DNA from: JBHYDC01 sp051861205
GTDB taxonomy: Bacteria; Pseudomonadota; Alphaproteobacteria; Rhizobiales; Pleomorphomonadaceae
Reading direction: 5' to 3'
Length of the DNA stretch: 9,613 bases
Assembly (NCBI GenBank): GCA_051861205.1
Contig: JBHYDC010000036.1
Location: 1-9,613 of the forward strand
Positions 6,633-9,613 of this stretch are shown here, one piece after another. The translations under genes were made by a program, and so were the position numbers. The stretch's first letter is position 1; each line of letters opens with the position of its first letter. Below the pieces are notes generated by a model. It had not been told where the DNA came from, did not search any database, and worked only from the letters and a program-made list of their open reading frames with translations.

Positions 6633-9613
6633 CAATTACTCGCTTCCCGGACCGGATTTGCACGAGCAGGCTCTGCTTCATTTCCTCAACATAGGTCTCG
6701 ACGTCACTTTCTTCTGCTAGATACGGCTTGGAATACTTCGGCCTGATTTCAGAAGCATTTATATATGATGGCGGCGTGGGTGCCGGTGAAGAACGAACGC
6801 TCAAGCCGGGGGTCGTTGGTACGGGCGCAGGTGCCGCCATGCTGACGATGTCTACCAATATCTGCTGGATCAAGCTGGAGCGTGCGCCGTTCGCCCGATC
6901 GCGCAAGATAGGGATCATCGTGACTGTGTCGAGCCCCGCCTTGTGCGTGGTGATCACACGGCGGATCTTGTCCTGCTGCTCTGGGGATAGGGCCTTGAAC
7001 TCGGTTGTCTGAGCGACCTTCTCTGCACAATCATCTACTGCGGCGATGACGGTTTTGCGCTCCTTCAGGACCTCGAGTTCGACCTTGTCCTTGAGTGCGT
7101 AAAGATCGGACTTAAGCGCCTGGATTGCTGTTCCCTTGTAGCAGTCGGGGTCCCACAGAGTAGCGCGTACCTTCTCGCCTGCAGCTGCATCCACATAGCC
7201 GATATTGGCTTCCTGGGCCTGCAGGAAGTCGCGGACGTCGTCGTAGATTTCTTTCTGCGCGCCGCCCATGAAGCTTCGGATCTTGTCGAGGATGTCCTCC
7301 TTGGCGTTTAGGAGCGCGTCTTCTTGCTTGGCCGGTTCGGTGACGTACCAGGCAGCGGGCTTGCCGACCATGGCCACAACCTGATCCCGCAATGGCTCAA
7401 GCGCCGCTACAAATGGATACTTGTGGTTTTCGGTAATGAGCCGGTTCAGTTCGTCCGCCAGCTTGCGGATGCTCTCCGCCCATTCGCCGCCGAGAACACG
7501 TGCATCGGAGCCGTCGGCAGGCAGGCCGAACAGTTCCTTGTAGAGATCCTTGGCCGCGCGGATCTGGGATGAGGTGAACTCGAGTTGCGGAGTTAGGAGG
7601 ATGTTGCCCAGTATGTGGCTGTTGTTGAGCGCCCGGGCTAGTTCGGCACCTTCCAGCGGCGTGCCGTCCGACCGTGCCTCGCATTTACCCTTTCCGGACA
7701 AGCTGGCGGTCAAGCACAGCGTGGCGACCGTCGGCCAACCGTAGGGCTTCGCGCCGAAGCGCTCGGTCAGCGACTTGGCGGAAACCTTCACTCCGTTACG
7801 GGCTTGGCTCTGAATGTGGTTCAGCACATCTTGTTCGGCTTCCGTCAGGCCCGTGCCGGTTTCGCCAAACAGGGTGGACGTGGGGCTGGCGGCCTTGGCG
7901 ATGTCTATCTCGACGTAGTTCACGCCCCTCAGCAGTGACAGGTTCACATAGACCTTGTCGAGAAGAGCCTGGAACGCCTTGACGATGCGGTCCTGGGGCT
8001 CGTCACCGCCGATGTCCAGTTCATCACCACGCACGAAGAGCCGTGCAGCGGCCACAAGCTTCCGTAGGCGAAGTTCCAGATCTTTCGCGCGGCGGCCATT
8101 CTGCTCTCCCTTTTCGAGAATGATCCGGTCTCGGCCAGGCTGGGGCGATCCGCTGCGCGATTGCCGGATGAACTTGTCGGTCTGCCGGTACAGGGTCAGA
8201 TCCCGAATGAACCGGACATCCGGCTGCAGCACGATCGCCAGTTCCTCGCGCCCCATGTTGCGCATGCGCACAGCGTCAGGAGCCGCATCATCATCATTGA
8301 AGGGACTGATGATGTTGATCGAGAGCTCGTATTCCCGGCCCAACAGATGGTCATCGAGCTTCCGGCTGAAGGAATACTCATAGCCCGTGGTCAAGTGCTT
8401 GATCTTGCGGTGCCGAAGGATCGTATCGAAGGCAAGGGTTTCCAGCTCCTTGCTGATCTCGGTCGGATCGACATCCAGCGCCTTGATCTCAGCCTCGACA
8501 TCCTTCTCTTCATTGGTGAGGAATTCGTAGACCTCGCCATTGCGCTGAATGTAGGTTTCGCGCTCGAGCCGCGCCAAGGCATCTTCGATCTTTCGACGCT
8601 GTCCCCCCTGGTCAGCCTCGAATTCCGACAACAGAAGAACGCTGATGTTGCGTACGGTCGGCTTGAATTCCTTCACATACTTGACAAGGAACAGTGCCTT
8701 CAAAACGCGAACCGCGAAGGGATCGTCGAGGTTCCGCTCGGCGATTTGGATGGACTGTTGAACAGCGGACTTTAACGCGGTGCGGATCCCCTCGAACATC
8801 AAATCGAAGGTCGCAAGCCCTCCGACAGGACGATCGGCAAGGGTCTTGGCGACTTCTTGGAATACGCCCAACATCGAGCGTTCGCCTACGGAGCTGTGCT
8901 TGCCCTCGAATGCATTGTGCTGGGAAAGCGACGTGATCGCCATTTGGAACAGCGTGTACTGATAGGGCGGGAACGGATAGCTCGCGACGAAGTGCTCGCG
9001 ATCGCGATAGTTCTTTAGCCGGATCGAACCATCTGCAAAATCGAATAAGGTCTTGAGATTGTTCCCCTCCTTGTCGTGCAGATTGCCCAGCATGATCTGA
9101 GCCGCGTCGGTCTTGGTAAGCAGGCGGCGTTGAATGACCTCGGCTACATCCGCCGAGTTCAAGGGCATGCGGTTGGCAAAGCGTGCCTGGATTTTCGAGA
9201 AGTCGTTTTCCTGCCGGGCAGTCATGTCCCCGACGACTTCGGTAATTGCCTGCTGCGCCGTCACTATCATCCACGCCTGACCCTTGCATTTTGTGTTCAG
9301 GCTCTCGGCGATGGTCTGAAGGTTCGTCATCAGTTTGACATTGTCGGCGATGTACTGGCCGACCTCATCGACGAAGAAGTTCAGCCTAAAATTTGGCGGC
9401 TGCCGGTCGATCCAGGCTTTGACGGTGTTAGCGAAATCTTCGATCGAGACCCGAGTATCTTTTCGGTACTGTGAGAGGATATCCTTGGCATCAATCGGAT
9501 CTGCGTCAGTTACCCGTGCGAACGCCGCAGCGATGTTGCGTCCCTCCAGCAGAGCCTCCTCACGGCCTCGAGTCTCCCAAGGCTTACCAGAAAGTTCGAG
9601 GAACGCGACCTTG
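6628..9613 (-). CDS. brxC: BREX system P-loop ATPase BrxC (PglY family), 5'-truncated by window edge
   Basis: The frame is open to the right edge (first whole codon 9612-9610), giving 994 visible residues. BrxC proteins are usually about 1,200 residues, so roughly the first 200, including the Walker A loop, lie outside. The visible part opens with a Walker B-like strand, NFFVDEVGQYI, at visible residues 78-88, followed by a sensor-like strand, WMIVTAQQ, near 114-121; both are hallmarks of BrxC. The ATG at 9330 is internal, because this Walker B lies upstream of it. A long helical region follows, then a Pro/Ala/Thr-rich linker at about 925-950 and a short basic tail ending SGKRVIV. BrxC is a large ATPase essential for BREX defence, thought to form part of the complex acting on phage DNA. 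It is first in the visible operon, and its TGA shares one base with the next ATG. Codon use is GC-rich like outer pglX and pglZ. Family assignment is firm; the true start cannot be seen. Confidence 0.94.
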   Translation of the reverse strand, partial: KVAFLELSGKPWETRGREEALLEGRNIAAAFARVTDADPIDAKDILSQYRKDTRVSIEDFANTVKAWIDRQPPNFRLNFFVDEVGQYIADNVKLMTNLQTIAESLNTKCKGQAWMIVTAQQAITEVVGDMTARQENDFSKIQARFANRMPLNSADVAEVIQRRLLTKTDAAQIMLGNLHDKEGNNLKTLFDFADGSIRLKNYRDREHFVASYPFPPYQYTLFQMAITSLSQHNAFEGKHSSVGERSMLGVFQEVAKTLADRPVGGLATFDLMFEGIRTALKSAVQQSIQIAERNLDDPFAVRVLKALFLVKYVKEFKPTVRNISVLLLSEFEADQGGQRRKIEDALARLERETYIQRNGEVYEFLTNEEKDVEAEIKALDVDPTEISKELETLAFDTILRHRKIKHLTTGYEYSFSRKLDDHLLGREYELSINIISPFNDDDAAPDAVRMRNMGREELAIVLQPDVRFIRDLTLYRQTDKFIRQSRSGSPQPGRDRIILEKGEQNGRRAKDLELRLRKLVAAARLFVRGDELDIGGDEPQDRIVKAFQALLDKVYVNLSLLRGVNYVEIDIAKAASPTSTLFGETGTGLTEAEQDVLNHIQSQARNGVKVSAKSLTERFGAKPYGWPTVATLCLTASLSGKGKCEARSDGTPLEGAELARALNNSHILGNILLTPQLEFTSSQIRAAKDLYKELFGLPADGSDARVLGGEWAESIRKLADELNRLITENHKYPFVAALEPLRDQVVAMVGKPAAWYVTEPAKQEDALLNAKEDILDKIRSFMGGAQKEIYDDVRDFLQAQEANIGYVDAAAGEKVRATLWDPDCYKGTAIQALKSDLYALKDKVELEVLKERKTVIAAVDDCAEKVAQTTEFKALSPEQQDKIRRVITTHKAGLDTVTMIPILRDRANGARSSLIQQILVDIVSMAAPAPVPTTPGLSVRSSPAPTPPSYINASEIRPKYSKPYLAEESDVETYVEEMKQSLLVQIRSGKRVIV

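Larger units (their letters stand above)
1..9613 (-). other. Type 1 BREX operon segment carrying an embedded two-gene module
   Basis: Five genes lie head to tail on one strand in the order brxC, ATPase, nuclease-like gene, pglX, pglZ, with every junction overlapping. brxC-pglX-pglZ is the canonical core order of type 1 BREX, and the middle pair is extra. No promoter or terminator is visible, so the transcript must begin to the right of 9613 and end to the left of position 1. brxA, brxB and brxL are expected just outside, but this is inferred from family knowledge and not seen. Confidence 0.9.

Noticed and set aside
8289..8314. Perfect 8-base inverted repeat (CATCATCA, 10-base loop, TGATGATG)
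   Set aside because: It lies inside brxC where the protein has an Asp-Asp-Asp run and nearby Ile/Asn codons. It has no T-tract and no gene boundary, so it is probably a by-product of coding sequence.
9328..9330. ATG at 9330 as the brxC start
   Set aside because: The frame is open upstream to the window edge and encodes the conserved NFFVDEVGQYI Walker B segment, so this methionine is internal.

Overview
The window is the middle of a type 1 BREX (Bacteriophage Exclusion) phage-defence operon read entirely from the minus strand, with a two-gene cassette embedded in it. In transcription order (right to left) it holds: brxC, missing its 5' end beyond the right edge; an OLD/SMC-like AAA ATPase; a small protein with a PD-(D/E)XK-like nuclease motif; pglX, complete; and pglZ, missing its 3' end beyond the left edge. 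The usual flanking members (brxA and brxB upstream of brxC, brxL downstream of pglZ) would lie outside the window and are not seen here.

The genes are packed without gaps. The four junctions overlap by 1 base (TGATG), 4 bases (ATGA), 1 base (TGATG) and 8 bases (ATGAGTGA), so one polycistronic message with translational coupling is the natural reading. No internal promoter, terminator, tRNA, rRNA, CRISPR array or insertion sequence is visible, and no stretch over 300 bases lacks a gene.

The backbone genes are GC-rich (sampled 60-base blocks of brxC and outer pglX are about 60-70% GC) and the proteins look proteobacterial. An alphaproteobacterium is a reasonable guess from composition and style, but the window has no taxonomic marker. 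Two parts depart from this background: the ATPase-nuclease cassette (about 4890-6628, sampled blocks 37-48% GC), and the middle of pglX from just after its NPPY catalytic motif to about residue 810 (sampled blocks 35-48% GC). The first looks like an inserted accessory defence module. The second looks like an exchanged target-recognition region that would set the methylation and defence specificity.

Known family roles suggest how the genes work together. PglX methylates host DNA at the BREX motif, PglZ is an alkaline-phosphatase-superfamily partner, and BrxC is a large P-loop ATPase; together with products outside the window they block phage replication on unmodified DNA. The embedded ATPase plus nuclease most plausibly adds a second defence layer expressed with BREX, perhaps acting when BREX fails or is inhibited. 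That role is inference. The pair, not the BREX backbone, is the part of the window most likely to be undescribed.
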